From: Pseudomonas taiwanensis DSM 21245
Lineage (GTDB): Bacteria > Pseudomonadota > Gammaproteobacteria > Pseudomonadales > Pseudomonadaceae
Length of the DNA stretch: 64,000 nt
Assembly: GCF_000425785.1 (NCBI RefSeq)
Contig: NZ_AUEC01000029.1
Span: 1-64,000, forward strand
Direction of reading: 5' to 3'
Shown: positions 8,747 through 18,461 of the stretch, piece by piece
How the letters are laid out: every line of letters begins with the position of its first letter
How positions within the stretch are numbered: the first letter of the stretch is position 1
Made by a program: the position numbers and the translations under genes
Notes under the pieces: generated by a model
Seen by the model: only the letters and a program-made list of their open reading frames with translations
What the model was told of the DNA's origin: nothing
Database searches by the model: none

Positions 8747-11700
8747 AAATTCTCGCCATTCGCCTCAAGAACCTGGCGTCCCTGGCCGGTCCGATCGACA
8801 TCGACTTCACCGCCGAGCCGCTGGCCAGCGCCGGCCTGTTCGCCATCACTGGCCCTACTGGCGCCGGCAAGAGCACCTTGCTGGACGCGCTATGCCTGGC
8901 CCTGTTCGGCAGCGTGCCACGGCTCGAAGACATCGGCCGTGAAGCCAAGGTGCCAGACGCCGAAGGCGAAATCCCCACCTCAGACCCGCGCAACCTGTTG
9001 CGCCGCGGCACGGGTAGCGGCTTTGCCGAAGTCGACTTCCTGGGCATCGATGGCCACCGCTACCGGGCGCGCTGGGAAGCGAACCGCGCCCGCGACAAGG
9101 CCAACGGCAAGCTGCAGAACAGCCGCCAGAGCCTGTACGACCTGGACAGCGAACAACTCCTGGGCAGCGGCAAGAACGAGTACAAGCAACTGATCGAAGC
9201 ACGCCTGGGCTTGAACTTCGAACAGTTCACCCGCGCAGTGATGTTGGCCCAGAGTGAGTTCGGCGCCTTCCTCAAGGCCGACGACAAAGAACGCAGCGAG
9301 CTGCTGGAAAAGCTCACCAACACCGCCATCTACACCCGCCTTGGCCAACGCGCGTTCAGCAAGGCGCGGGAAACCAGCGAAGCCCACAGTGCCTTGAAAG
9401 ACCGCGCCAGCCATTTGCTGCCCATGGCCAGCGAAGCCCGTGCCGAGCTTGACCAACGCCTGGAGCAGGCCCAGCAGCAGTTCAAGGCCGACCAGGCCCG
9501 CGAACGACAACTGGAGCAACAACGGGCCTGGCTTGTCGAACAACAGCAGCTGCAGGCCCAGCACAACGAGGCTGCGCAGGCGCTCAAGGATGCAGCACTG
9601 GCGTGGGAGCAGCTGTCCGGACAACGCGTCGACCTGCAGCGCCTGGAACGCCTGGCGCCGCAGCGCCACCAGTTCCATCGCCAGCAGACGCTGCAGGCGG
9701 CACTGGCACCGCTGGCCACCACCCTCAGCGAGCAGCAGCGCCAGCACAACGATCTGAACACCCGCTGCACCGAACTTGAGCAGGCGCTGGAAACTTCACG
9801 TCAGGCGTTGAGCCAAGCCCAAGGCAATCAGAGCGAAAACGCCCCACGCCTGCGCCAGGCTTTCGCCGAGCAGGACACCCTCGCCCGTCTGGCGCAAGAG
9901 CTGGGCAAGCTGCGCGAAACGCGCCAGCAGGCCGACCTGGCCGCCGGCGCGTTGCAGCAACAGGTGCAGCAACTCGATGAGCAGCAGCAACGAAGCCAGG
10001 AGCAACTGGCACGGATCGACGCCGCCCTGGCAGAGAGCGCTTCGCTGCACACGCTGAGCAACGCCTGGCAGGCCTACCGCCCGCAACTGCAACAGCTGCT
10101 GCAGATCGGCAACCGCCTCAGCCAAGGCCGCGAGGAGCTGCCTGGCTTGCAAGCCCAGGCCAGCCAGGCCAATGCCCAGCTGCAAGCACAGCGCGACGCC
10201 TTCGAGGTGCTGTTCCGCGAGGCTGGCGCAGAACCCCAGGCGCTGGCCGAGCAGCTCGACCTGCTGGGCGGCATGCTGCAGGAAAACCGTAAGCAGCAAC
10301 GCGCCGTGGAAGAATTGTCGCGCCTGCACACCCGCGAGCAAGAGCTGCAGCAAGGCATCGCTTCGCTGCGCGAGCGTCAGCAACAGGCCCTGCAACAACG
10401 CCAGCAACTGATCGGCGAAGGCACCGCCGCCAAGACCGAGCTGGAAAACGCCGAACAAGCCTTGACCCTGACCCGCCAGTTGCTCGAACGGCAGCGCCTG
10501 GCACGCAACACCAGCGTCGAGGAGCTGCGTGGCCAACTGCGTGATGGCGAACCTTGCCCGGTGTGTGGCAGTGCCGAGCACCCGTTCCATCAGCCCGAAG
10601 CATTGCTGCATAGCCTCGGCCGACACGATCAGGCCGAGGAAGCGGCGGCAGTCGCATTGGTCGAACAGCTCAATGCCCGCCTGATCGAGCTGCGCACCCA
10701 GGTCGGTGTGGTCAACGGCCAGATCAAGGAATACCAGCATCAGCACGGGCAGTTGAGCGAACAATTGCAGCCGTTGGCCGAACAACTGGCCGCTCATGCC
10801 CTGTGGGCGGCGCTCAGCGCCCATGACCCAGCGGCCCGTGGTGCCTGGCTGGATGGCCAGCTGCGTCGCCTGGAGCAGGAGATCAGCCGGGACGAGAGTC
10901 GTCAGGCCACCCTGCTCGCGGTACAGAAAGAAGCCGCTCGCCTCAATCAGCAACTGCAAGCCGCCGGCGAAGCACAGCAGCAGGCACAGCAGCGCCTGGA
11001 CCAGCAACACCAGGCGCTGGATGCGGATCAACAGCGCCTGGAGCACGCCCTGGCGGACTTCGCCAGCCTACTGCCAGCCGACATTCTCCAAGCCCTGCGC
11101 GACGAACCGGCGCATGCCTTCCTCAGCCTCGACCAGCAGATTGCCCAGCGCCTGCAGCAGCTGGAGCACCAAAAGGACGAGCAGCAGGAACAGCAGCAGC
11201 GGCTGCAGCAACTGGAACGGTTGCGTGACCAGCAGCAGACTCGTGTGCAACGCCAGCAAGAGCTGCAACAGCAAATCGATGGCCTGGCCGAGCAGATGGA
11301 CAAGGCTCGCGCCGCACTGACTGAGCTGTTGGGGGTGCACCCAAGCGCCGAAGCCTGGCAACAGTCTCTTGAGCAGCAACTGGAGCAGGCCCGCGCGCTC
11401 GAAGCCCAGACCGCGCAGCATCTGCAGGATGCACGCACGCAAGCCTTGCAGTTGGCAGGCGAACTGAAGGCCAACGAGGCCCGCCGCCAGGCACTCGAAC
11501 AAGAGCATCAGCAATTGCGGGGCGAGATCGCCCAGTGGCGCGCCGAGCACCCTGAACTGGACGATGCAGGTCTCGACCGCCTGCTGGCGCTGGATGATGC
11601 GCAGGTGATCGAGCTTCGCCAGCAACTGCAAGGTGCGGAAAAGGCCATCGAACAGGGCCGCGTGGTACTTCAGGAACGCGAGCAACGCCTGCAGCAGCAC

Positions 11701-12387
11701 TCGGCGCACACCACGGTCGATGCATCAGCCGAAGAGCTGGACCAGGCCCTGGCCCAACTTCGCGAGCATCAGACCAGCTTTGAACAACAATGCGCCGAAC
11801 TGCGCGCCCAGCAAGCCGATGATCAACGTCGCCAGCAGGCACACCAGGCACTGGCCGGCGAAATCGAGCAGGCCTACCAGCAATGGCAGCGCTGGGCGCG
11901 GCTCAATGCGTTGATAGGTTCGGCATCGGGTGACGTGTTCCGCAAGATCGCCCAGGGCTACAACCTCGACCTGCTGCTGCACCATGCCAACGCGCAACTG
12001 CGCCAACTGGCGCGCCGCTACCGCCTCAAGCGCGGCGGCAGTGCACTGGGCCTGCTGGTGATGGACACCGAGATGGGTGACGAGCTGCGTTCAGTGCACT
12101 CGTTGTCCGGTGGCGAAACCTTCCTGGTGTCGCTGGCCCTTGCACTTGGGCTGGCGTCGATGGCGTCGAGCACACTGCGCATCGAGTCGCTGTTCATCGA
12201 CGAAGGCTTTGGCAGCCTGGACCCCGAGTCGCTGCAACTGGCCATGGATGCCCTCGATGGCTTGCAGGCCCAAGGGCGCAAAGTGGCGGTGATCTCGCAC
12301 GTACAAGAGATGCATGAGCGCATTCCGGTGCAGATCCAGGTGCGTCGCCAGGGCAACGGCCTGAGCGATGTCGAGGTGTGCGGGTGA
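8743..12387 (+). CDS. sbcC: exonuclease SbcC, Rad50-type SMC ATPase
   Basis: A 1214-residue SMC-like ATPase. Walker A GPTGAGKS is at residues 37-44. Long Gln/Leu-rich coiled coils follow, interrupted by the zinc hook CPVC (C605, C608), and the C-terminal lobe carries the ABC signature LSGGE and Walker B SLFIDEGFG. Length is slightly above E. coli SbcC. It forms the ATP-driven clamp that holds SbcD on DNA ends. A GST-like gene starts inside its last codons, suggesting co-transcription. Confidence 0.96.
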   Translation: MKILAIRLKNLASLAGPIDIDFTAEPLASAGLFAITGPTGAGKSTLLDALCLALFGSVPRLEDIGREAKVPDAEGEIPTSDPRNLLRRGTGSGFAEVDFLGIDGHRYRARWEANRARDKANGKLQNSRQSLYDLDSEQLLGSGKNEYKQLIEARLGLNFEQFTRAVMLAQSEFGAFLKADDKERSELLEKLTNTAIYTRLGQRAFSKARETSEAHSALKDRASHLLPMASEARAELDQRLEQAQQQFKADQARERQLEQQRAWLVEQQQLQAQHNEAAQALKDAALAWEQLSGQRVDLQRLERLAPQRHQFHRQQTLQAALAPLATTLSEQQRQHNDLNTRCTELEQALETSRQALSQAQGNQSENAPRLRQAFAEQDTLARLAQELGKLRETRQQADLAAGALQQQVQQLDEQQQRSQEQLARIDAALAESASLHTLSNAWQAYRPQLQQLLQIGNRLSQGREELPGLQAQASQANAQLQAQRDAFEVLFREAGAEPQALAEQLDLLGGMLQENRKQQRAVEELSRLHTREQELQQGIASLRERQQQALQQRQQLIGEGTAAKTELENAEQALTLTRQLLERQRLARNTSVEELRGQLRDGEPCPVCGSAEHPFHQPEALLHSLGRHDQAEEAAAVALVEQLNARLIELRTQVGVVNGQIKEYQHQHGQLSEQLQPLAEQLAAHALWAALSAHDPAARGAWLDGQLRRLEQEISRDESRQATLLAVQKEAARLNQQLQAAGEAQQQAQQRLDQQHQALDADQQRLEHALADFASLLPADILQALRDEPAHAFLSLDQQIAQRLQQLEHQKDEQQEQQQRLQQLERLRDQQQTRVQRQQELQQQIDGLAEQMDKARAALTELLGVHPSAEAWQQSLEQQLEQARALEAQTAQHLQDARTQALQLAGELKANEARRQALEQEHQQLRGEIAQWRAEHPELDDAGLDRLLALDDAQVIELRQQLQGAEKAIEQGRVVLQEREQRLQQHSAHTTVDASAEELDQALAQLREHQTSFEQQCAELRAQQADDQRRQQAHQALAGEIEQAYQQWQRWARLNALIGSASGDVFRKIAQGYNLDLLLHHANAQLRQLARRYRLKRGGSALGLLVMDTEMGDELRSVHSLSGGETFLVSLALALGLASMASSTLRIESLFIDEGFGSLDPESLQLAMDALDGLQAQGRKVAVISHVQEMHERIPVQIQVRRQGNGLSDVEVCG

Positions 12388-12977
12388 TTCTCTACTCGTT
12401 CCGACGCTGCCCCTGGGCCATGCGCGCGCGTTTGGCCCTGCGCTACGCCGGCTGCGACGTACAGGTCTGTGAAGTGGCGATGAAGGACAAGCCGGCCGAG
12501 CTGCTGGCCCTGTCGCCCAAAGGCACGGTCCCGGTGCTCGATACGGGTAGTGCAGTGCTGGAGGAAAGCCTGGACATCATGCGCTGGGCGTTGCAACAGC
12601 ATGACCCACAGGATTGGCAACTGCGGGGCGACCCCGCGGCAGCCCGGCAGGCCGAAGGGCTGATCGAGCGCAACGACCGAGAATTCAAGGCGCAGGTCAA
12701 TCTATACAAGTACGCCGAGCGTCACCCGCAGCACTCGCGCCAGCATTACCGCCAGCAAGCCGAACCTTGGCTGGCGGAGCTTGAACAGTTGCTGCAAGCA
12801 CGCCCCTACCTGCTCGCCGACCATCCCAGCCTGGCCGATGCCGCATTACTACCCTTGATGCGCCAGTTTGCCGGGGTCGAACCTCAGTGGTTCGCCGAGG
12901 CGGCTTATCCGCGAGTGCGGAGCTGGCTAGAGGGGTGGCTGGCATCGGACCTGTTCAAGGCGGTGATGGCCCGTTGA
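12378..12977 (+). CDS. glutathione S-transferase-like protein
   Basis: A 199-residue protein with a thioredoxin-fold N-terminal domain and an all-helical C-terminal domain. The N-terminus has RRCPWAMRARLAL, with a single Cys (CPxA) in the position used by glutaredoxin-2/omega-type GSTs, then SPKGTVPVL with the cis-proline and EES for glutathione binding. The start is GTG at 12378 or GTG at 12384, both overlapping sbcC. Substrate unknown. The REP pair immediately downstream probably ends the unit. Confidence 0.82.
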   Translation: MRVILYSFRRCPWAMRARLALRYAGCDVQVCEVAMKDKPAELLALSPKGTVPVLDTGSAVLEESLDIMRWALQQHDPQDWQLRGDPAAARQAEGLIERNDREFKAQVNLYKYAERHPQHSRQHYRQQAEPWLAELEQLLQARPYLLADHPSLADAALLPLMRQFAGVEPQWFAEAAYPRVRSWLEGWLASDLFKAVMAR

Positions 12978-12986
12978 GCTTATTGG

Positions 12987-13059
12987 CCCTATCGCCGGCA
13001 AGCCGGCTCCTACAGATACGGCGGGGGCCCCAGTAGAAGCAGGCTTGCCGGCGATAGGG
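12987..13059. repeat. REP doublet, inverted pair
   Basis: Two inverted copies of the CGCCGGCAAGCCGGC-type repetitive extragenic palindrome, about 27 bp each (12987-13013 and 13033-13059), lie between convergent genes. The same family recurs at 14801-14852. Such doublets often end transcripts and stabilise 3' ends. Confidence 0.85.
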
Positions 13060-13072
13060 TCAATGCAGATGC

Positions 13073-13252
13073 TCAATGGGCATGCTTACCACTCAGTGCC
13101 GCATGAAAATGCGCACTTTGGCGCAGGTACTGCTCGGTATAGCTGTGGGTGGCCGACGCCTTGGCGCGGCTGTCGGCATGGGCATGCGCCGGCAGTACCA
13201 CGGAGGCGGAAATGGCGGATGCGGCAATGACCGGGAAGAGATTGAAGTTCAT
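13073..13252 (-). CDS. small exported histidine-rich protein
   Basis: A 59-residue protein. I start at MNFNLFPVIAASA (13252) because this gives a signal peptide with cleavage after AHA; upstream codons encode a basic non-signal stretch. The mature part (about 37 residues) contains several histidines, including a C-terminal HAH. No known family is recognised. It could bind metal in the periplasm, which is inference from composition only. Its 3' end abuts the REP doublet. Confidence 0.6.
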   Translation of the reverse strand: MNFNLFPVIAASAISASVVLPAHAHADSRAKASATHSYTEQYLRQSAHFHAALSGKHAH

Positions 13253-13375
13253 CTGGGCTGACCTCGACTGCGGTGGTTTGACGTTGGCCCGTTTGGGCCT
13301 TGGGTCAAACTTACGCCGCTGAAGCCGCCTGCAGAAATTCATTGCGGCAGTAGCGAATATCACGCCGGTTGATAG

Positions 13376-14506
13376 TTACTCGACAAACTTCAGGTCCGAA
13401 GGCGCATCCTGTGGCAGTTTTTGCAAGGTCTCGCCGATCATCCCGCTACGTGGGTCGCGGCGCATCACCACGATCTGATTGCTCTTCTGATTGGCCACCA
13501 GCACGAAGTTGTCGCTTGGATCCAGAGCGAATTCACGGGGGTGGTCGCCTTCGACCGAGCGCCGTTGCAAGAACCTCAACTGGCCGTCGTCCTTGGCCAC
13601 GCTGAACGCCACGATCTCGTTGGCCGCGCCTCGGTTGCTCACGTACAGAAAGCGCCCGTCGGCCGACAGATGCAACCCACCGGCCGCTTTCGCCTCGGGC
13701 TCCTGGCGCTCGGTCAGCGGCAAGCGCTGTCGCTCCAGCAGCGCACCATCCTGCACATCGAACATGACCACTTCTGCGCTCATTTCCAGCGTCAGGTAGG
13801 CATGACGTCCCTTGGCATCGAACAGCAGATGTCTAGGCCCGCTACCCGGCGGCAACGCCACCGAGGCGGGAATCGCCGGGCTCAGCGGATGCGTCGGGCT
13901 GGCACCGTCGTAGCGATAGATGAACACCTTGTCGGCGCCCAGGTCGCAGGCGTACAGGTGCCGCCCATCCGGCGACAGTACCAGTGCATGTACATGCGCA
14001 CCGGCCTGGCGTTCGGGATTGACGCCACTGGCTTTGTGCCTGGCCTGCTGCACCACTGGCTTGAGCTTGCCGTCCTTGGCGACGGGCACCACCACCAGGC
14101 TGCCGCCTGGATCGGCTGCGACCGCGTAGTTGGCGACGAACAGGTAACGCTGGTCATGGCTGAGGCTGGCGTGGGTGGGTTCATCACCCTGCGTCGGCAC
14201 CTGGTTTAAAGGCTTGATCACACCCTTGCTGCTGAGACTGAAGCTGCTGACGGTGCCTTGCGCGGTTTCGTTGACCGCGAACAACTGCCGGTGATCGGCC
14301 GACAGCACCAGCCACGAAGGACTTACGCTATCGACCACCTGCAAGGGAGTGGGGTCGATGTGACCGCGCTTGCTGTCGAAGTGATAACGGTAGATGCCTT
14401 GGCTGACGCCATCGGTATAGCTGCCCACCAACAAGGTCTCGGCGTGGGCGTCGATCAGAACGCTCATGCAACTAGCGACCAGTAGGCTCTTCCAGGTCCG
14501 ATTCAT
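13376..14506 (-). CDS. exported beta-propeller lactonase family protein
   Basis: About 376 residues, related to 6-phosphogluconolactonase-type seven-bladed propellers (Lactonase superfamily). I prefer the start MNRTWKSLLVA at 14506, which gives a signal peptide ending near DAHA-ET; earlier ATGs at 14518 and 14536 are possible. Repeated blade motifs such as PSWLVLSADHRQLFAVNE, HALVLSPDGRHLYACD and LHLSADGRFLYVSNRG are clear. The export signal argues against a role in the cytoplasmic pentose pathway. The start region overlaps the 3' end of the next gene upstream. Confidence 0.82.
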   Translation of the reverse strand: MNRTWKSLLVASCMSVLIDAHAETLLVGSYTDGVSQGIYRYHFDSKRGHIDPTPLQVVDSVSPSWLVLSADHRQLFAVNETAQGTVSSFSLSSKGVIKPLNQVPTQGDEPTHASLSHDQRYLFVANYAVAADPGGSLVVVPVAKDGKLKPVVQQARHKASGVNPERQAGAHVHALVLSPDGRHLYACDLGADKVFIYRYDGASPTHPLSPAIPASVALPPGSGPRHLLFDAKGRHAYLTLEMSAEVVMFDVQDGALLERQRLPLTERQEPEAKAAGGLHLSADGRFLYVSNRGAANEIVAFSVAKDDGQLRFLQRRSVEGDHPREFALDPSDNFVLVANQKSNQIVVMRRDPRSGMIGETLQKLPQDAPSDLKFVE

Positions 14507-14774
14507 CTTCGTCTTCATCCGAGGCACGAAAGGCACTCATACAGACTAGACGATGCTCGCCCTGGGCATCGTTGAGCTGCCACTGATCGCCTGAGCCCAC
14601 AGCGGCGGCGACCTGTTCGGTGGTGAAACTCCAGCGGCGCATCTGACGGCCGTCCATGCACTCGACGGTGAGGCCAGTGGCGTCGAAGGTGAAATCGAAG
14701 GCGTGCAGACCGTCGATCAGGAGCATGTCGCAAGACTGGAGAGCGTTGGCGAGGGAAGACATGGGGGTACCCAT
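14472..14774 (-). CDS. small DUF5629-like protein
   Basis: A 100-residue acidic cytoplasmic protein beginning MGTPMSSLANALQ; the second Met at residue 5 is an alternative start. It resembles the pseudomonad family I know as DUF5629: an N-terminal helix, then a beta-rich core with SFTTEQV and a charged tail rich in Asp and Glu. The 3' end overlaps the lactonase start region, so the two are probably co-transcribed. Function unknown. Confidence 0.65.
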   Translation of the reverse strand: MGTPMSSLANALQSCDMLLIDGLHAFDFTFDATGLTVECMDGRQMRRWSFTTEQVAAAVGSGDQWQLNDAQGEHRLVCMSAFRASDEDEDESDLEEPTGR

Positions 14775-14800
14775 TGGAAATGAGGCGGCATTATAGCCTT

Positions 14801-14852
14801 ATCGCCGGCAAGCCGGTTCCTACCCCCGGGTAGGAACCGGCTTGCCGGCGAT
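14801..14852. repeat. REP palindrome, 23-bp perfect arms
   Basis: Arms at 14801-14823 and 14830-14852 are exact reverse complements with a six-base loop. The element belongs to the same REP family as 12987-13059. It lies between the small DUF5629-like gene and the end of the RND gene, both on the minus strand, and can act as a terminator for the RND unit. Confidence 0.88.
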
Positions 14853-14867
14853 CAAGACCCACGGCTG

Positions 14868-17267
14868 TCAATGGGCGAAGATCGACCCACCCTCCTTGCC
14901 CGCCAGCTTCTGCGGCTTGATCAAGAACCGCGCCAGCGCCGGCAGCAGCCACAGCGCACCGAACATGTTCCACAGCAGCATGAAGGTCAGCATCAGCCCC
15001 ATGTCAGCCTGGAACTTGATCGCCGAGAAGATCCAGGTGCATACCCCGATGGCCAGGCACAACCCGGTGAACAACACCGCCTTGCCAGTAGAACGCAGGG
15101 TCTGGTAGTAGGCCTCCTGCAACGGCATGCCTGCGCGCAGGAAGCTCTCCAGGCGGCTGTAGATGTAGATGCCGTAGTCAACGCCAATACCCACCCCCAG
15201 GGCCACCACCGGCAAGGTGGCGACCTTCACGCCGATGCCCATGAACGCCATCAGCGCGTTACCCAGCACCGAAGTCAGCACCAGTGGCAGCACGATGCAC
15301 AGGGTGGCGGCAAAGGAACGGAAGGTGATCATGCACATCACCGCCACGCAGATGTACACCAGGATCAGAATGGTCAGCTCGGCGGACTTGATGACCTCGT
15401 TGGTGGCCGCCTCGATACCGGCGTTACCGGCCGCGAGCAGGAACTGCAGCCCCTCTTTGTTGTGGCTGTCGGCAAAGGCCTTGGCCGCAGCAGTCGCCCG
15501 CTCCAGGGTTTCGGCCTTGTGGTCGTTCAGGAACACCAGCACCGGCGCCAGCGAACAATCGGCGTTGTACAGGCCATCGGCGCGGGCGATGGAGTTGTTG
15601 AGGATGTCCGGGTTGCGCGACAGGGTTTCCCATTTCAGGCTGCCCTCGTTCATGCCCTTGATCACTTGCTTGGACACCGTCACCAAAGAGATCGCCGACT
15701 GCACGCCAGGGGTGTTCTCCATGGTCCACATCAACTCGTCGATCGGCGCCATGGTCGAGTGGATCGAGCAGCTCTCGGACGGCGTCTTGACCATGATCAC
15801 CAACACATCAGAGCTGGTGGAGTAGTTGCTGATGATGAAATTGTTGTCCTGGTTGTAGCGCGAGTCCGGGCGCAATTCCGGCGCACCCTGGTCAAGGTCG
15901 CCGATCTTCAGGTTCTGGCTGTACCAGAGCCCGCCAGCGAACATCACCAGAGCAAGGGCGATCGACACCGGCGCCACCTTGGCACTGGCGAAGTTGGACA
16001 ACAGGCGCCAGAACGGATGCTCACGGGTGGCGTCCTTCTTGCTGCGCTCGATGGCCTTCTTGCTGATGCCCACATAGGAAATCGCCACCGGCAGCAGGAT
16101 CAGGTTGGTGAATACGATCACCGCGACACCGATGGAGGCGCCAATGGCCAGTTCGCGGATAACGCCGATGTCGATGATCAACAAGGTGATGAAGCCCACC
16201 GCGTCGGCGAGAATGGCGATCATGCCCGGCAGGAACAGCTGGCGGAAAGTACGCCGCGCGGCAGTCAGGGCATTGTCGGCGTCGCTGGACTGCAGCGCGA
16301 TGCCGTTGATCTTCTGCACGCCATGGGAAATACCGATGGCGAAGATCAGGAACGGCACCAGCATGGAGTAAGGGTCCAGGCCAAAGCCGACCGCGTGCAT
16401 CAGCCCTAGCTGCCATACCACCGCCACCAGGGTGGTGATGAGCACGGCGATGGTGCTGCGGATGCACCAGGTGAACCAGTACAACAGGGCCCAGGTGATG
16501 AGCAGCGCCACACCGAAGAACATCGCCACCATCACCAGGCCGTCGATCAGGTCGCCGACTTTCTTGGCGAAGCCCACGATGTGAATCTTCACGTTGGGAT
16601 TCTGGGCCTGGAACTTGTCGCGGATCTTCTCTTCCAGCTGGTGGGAGAATTGCTGGTAGTCAAGCTTGATGAGCTTACCCTGGTCCTGTGGGTCCGGGTA
16701 ACGCTCGAGCAACGGCACATCGATGATGCTGGACTTGAAGTTGTTGCCCACCAGGCGACCGACCTGGCCCGACTTGAGCACGTTGTCGCGCAGCGCGTCG
16801 AGGCTCTCGGCCGAGCCGTTGTAGGTGTTGGGTATCACCTCACCACCGGAGAAACCTTCCTCGGTGACTTCGGTCCAGCGCACGCTGGGGCTCCACAGCG
16901 ACTTGAGGCCTGCGCGATCGACACCGGGAATGTAGAACACCTCGTCATGGATCTGACGCAGGGTCTCCATGTAGTCCTTGTCGAAGATGTCGCCATTGAC
17001 TGCTTCGACCGAGATGCGCACCGTATTGCCGAGGTTCGCCAGGTCGTTGCGGTGCTCCATCATCTGCTCGATGAACGGATGCTGCAGTGGGATCATTTTC
17101 TCGAAGCTGGTGGACGGGCGGATCTGCGTGGCCTGCCAGAACAGGAAAATGCTCACCAGCAGGCACAAAGCGATGACCACCGGGCGGTTGTTGAAGATCA
17201 GGCGTTCCAGCAACGTGGCCTTGTCCTGGTGGTGAGGATGCATGGTAATGCTCTCGCGACTGGTCAT
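14868..17267 (-). CDS. RND/MMPL-family transporter
   Basis: A 799-residue inner-membrane protein with about 12 predicted spans in two halves: one span near residue 35, a large periplasmic loop, five spans, and then the repeat. Motifs such as GISHGVQKINGIA and GVGIGVDYGIYIYS match the sterol-sensing/MMPL branch of RND permeases, which move lipids or hydrophobic compounds. It is translationally coupled (ATGA) to the upstream YCF48-like gene, a pairing I recall in other pseudomonads. No periplasmic adaptor or outer-membrane channel is nearby. Substrate unknown. Confidence 0.85.
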   Translation of the reverse strand: MTSRESITMHPHHQDKATLLERLIFNNRPVVIALCLLVSIFLFWQATQIRPSTSFEKMIPLQHPFIEQMMEHRNDLANLGNTVRISVEAVNGDIFDKDYMETLRQIHDEVFYIPGVDRAGLKSLWSPSVRWTEVTEEGFSGGEVIPNTYNGSAESLDALRDNVLKSGQVGRLVGNNFKSSIIDVPLLERYPDPQDQGKLIKLDYQQFSHQLEEKIRDKFQAQNPNVKIHIVGFAKKVGDLIDGLVMVAMFFGVALLITWALLYWFTWCIRSTIAVLITTLVAVVWQLGLMHAVGFGLDPYSMLVPFLIFAIGISHGVQKINGIALQSSDADNALTAARRTFRQLFLPGMIAILADAVGFITLLIIDIGVIRELAIGASIGVAVIVFTNLILLPVAISYVGISKKAIERSKKDATREHPFWRLLSNFASAKVAPVSIALALVMFAGGLWYSQNLKIGDLDQGAPELRPDSRYNQDNNFIISNYSTSSDVLVIMVKTPSESCSIHSTMAPIDELMWTMENTPGVQSAISLVTVSKQVIKGMNEGSLKWETLSRNPDILNNSIARADGLYNADCSLAPVLVFLNDHKAETLERATAAAKAFADSHNKEGLQFLLAAGNAGIEAATNEVIKSAELTILILVYICVAVMCMITFRSFAATLCIVLPLVLTSVLGNALMAFMGIGVKVATLPVVALGVGIGVDYGIYIYSRLESFLRAGMPLQEAYYQTLRSTGKAVLFTGLCLAIGVCTWIFSAIKFQADMGLMLTFMLLWNMFGALWLLPALARFLIKPQKLAGKEGGSIFAH

Positions 17268-18304
17268 GGACGCACCTCCCCGGTAGTTTGCTCGCCACCT
17301 TCGGCTGTGGCCAGGTGCACACCGCCCTGCCCCACCAGCAACAAGCCTCCGTTGGCCAGGCCACTGACTCCGGCCAAGGCGATGCGGTCGGCGCGGTTAT
17401 AGACGCTGAAGGTCTGGCCGTCATCGTGGCTGCGCAGCACGCTGCCACCATTGCCGACCAGCACCAGGGTGCCGTCATCGAGAAGCGTAGCGCTTGCCAG
17501 GCCGAATTCGAGCGTGCCACGTGTGGCCTTGAGTTCGATCGGCTGCCAGGTGTCGCCGAAATCGGTGGAGCGGAACAGGTTGCCGCGCAGGCCATAGGCG
17601 AGCAGCGTGCGAGGCTGGGAGGTGCCGATCACACCGAACAGCGACCCTTCGTAAGGCCCCTCGACCTTCGACCAGGTCTGGCCGTTGTCACCCGAGCGGA
17701 ACATGCAGCCCTGCTCGCCGACGATGAACAGGCCCGCATCCTTGACCTGGGCAATACCGTTGAGATGCAGTTGATCGGGGTTGTCGAGGCGCTCGGCCAC
17801 ATCTTGCCAATGCTGGCCGCCATCGGTGGTTTCCAGCAACGCGCCATAGGCACCGACAGCAAATCCATGCTGGGCATCGAGGAAGCTGACATCGAGCAGC
17901 GGCGACTCGCGGGACAGGTCTTCGAACTGTTTGCTCCAGGTCGCGCCACCGTCGTTGCTGGCGAGGATCTGGGCATCGTGACCGACCGCCCAGCCGCGTT
18001 TGTCATCGAGAAAGAAGACAGCGGTCAGCAACTGCCGGGTGGGCACGCGTGCCTGGGTCCAGGCCTTGCCCTGGTCGTCGGAGAACAGGATATGGCCACG
18101 ATCCCCCACCACCACCAGCCGTTTTCCGGCATGGGCAGCGTCGATCAACAGGCTCTGGCTGGCCTTGGCCGACTCGGTGGAATACTCCTGGGCGGCGGCC
18201 GCTTGCGTGGTGTGCGCCCACATACCCAATGCCAGCGCCAGCATCGCACCGGTCGCCAACGGCCAGGCACCACGCCTGGCCTGCGTCAAAAACCGCTCCC
18301 TCAT
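17264..18304 (-). CDS. exported YCF48-like BNR/beta-propeller protein
   Basis: About 346 residues. The start MRERFLTQARRG at 18304 has a good ribosome site (AGGGGAC) and yields a signal peptide ending near TQA-AAA; the longer frame upstream lacks one. The mature protein is a propeller of BNR-like blades (DKRGWAVGHDAQILASNDGG, GATWSK, SGDNGQTWSK), resembling the photosystem II assembly factor YCF48/HCF136. In heterotrophs such proteins pair with RND/MMPL permeases, as here, and probably act as a periplasmic partner. Biochemistry is not known. Confidence 0.82.
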   Translation of the reverse strand: MRERFLTQARRGAWPLATGAMLALALGMWAHTTQAAAAQEYSTESAKASQSLLIDAAHAGKRLVVVGDRGHILFSDDQGKAWTQARVPTRQLLTAVFFLDDKRGWAVGHDAQILASNDGGATWSKQFEDLSRESPLLDVSFLDAQHGFAVGAYGALLETTDGGQHWQDVAERLDNPDQLHLNGIAQVKDAGLFIVGEQGCMFRSGDNGQTWSKVEGPYEGSLFGVIGTSQPRTLLAYGLRGNLFRSTDFGDTWQPIELKATRGTLEFGLASATLLDDGTLVLVGNGGSVLRSHDDGQTFSVYNRADRIALAGVSGLANGGLLLVGQGGVHLATAEGGEQTTGEVRP

Positions 18305-18461
18305 GACCGTCCCCTGTTGTGTTTTTCTTGGTGGGTCTGTGCCTTGCAGGTACTGCGAAAAGCCTGATCTAGAGGCCTGCAATAGCTTGGGGTCATGCTA
18401 TCGGGGAACGTCGCGGCAATACAACGGGCAGGACGTTATGTTTTGTTAACCGCCCCAAAAG

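Noticed and set aside
12987-13059. Inverted repeats read as a possible CRISPR array or insertion-sequence ends
   Set aside because: Only two inverted copies, no regular spacers, no transposase; the sequence is a standard Pseudomonas REP doublet that recurs in the window.
14871-16409. A 512-codon plus-strand frame opposite the RND permease
   Set aside because: His/Gln/Arg-rich antisense translation, no ribosome site and no recognisable domain, whereas the minus-strand frame is a clear membrane transporter.
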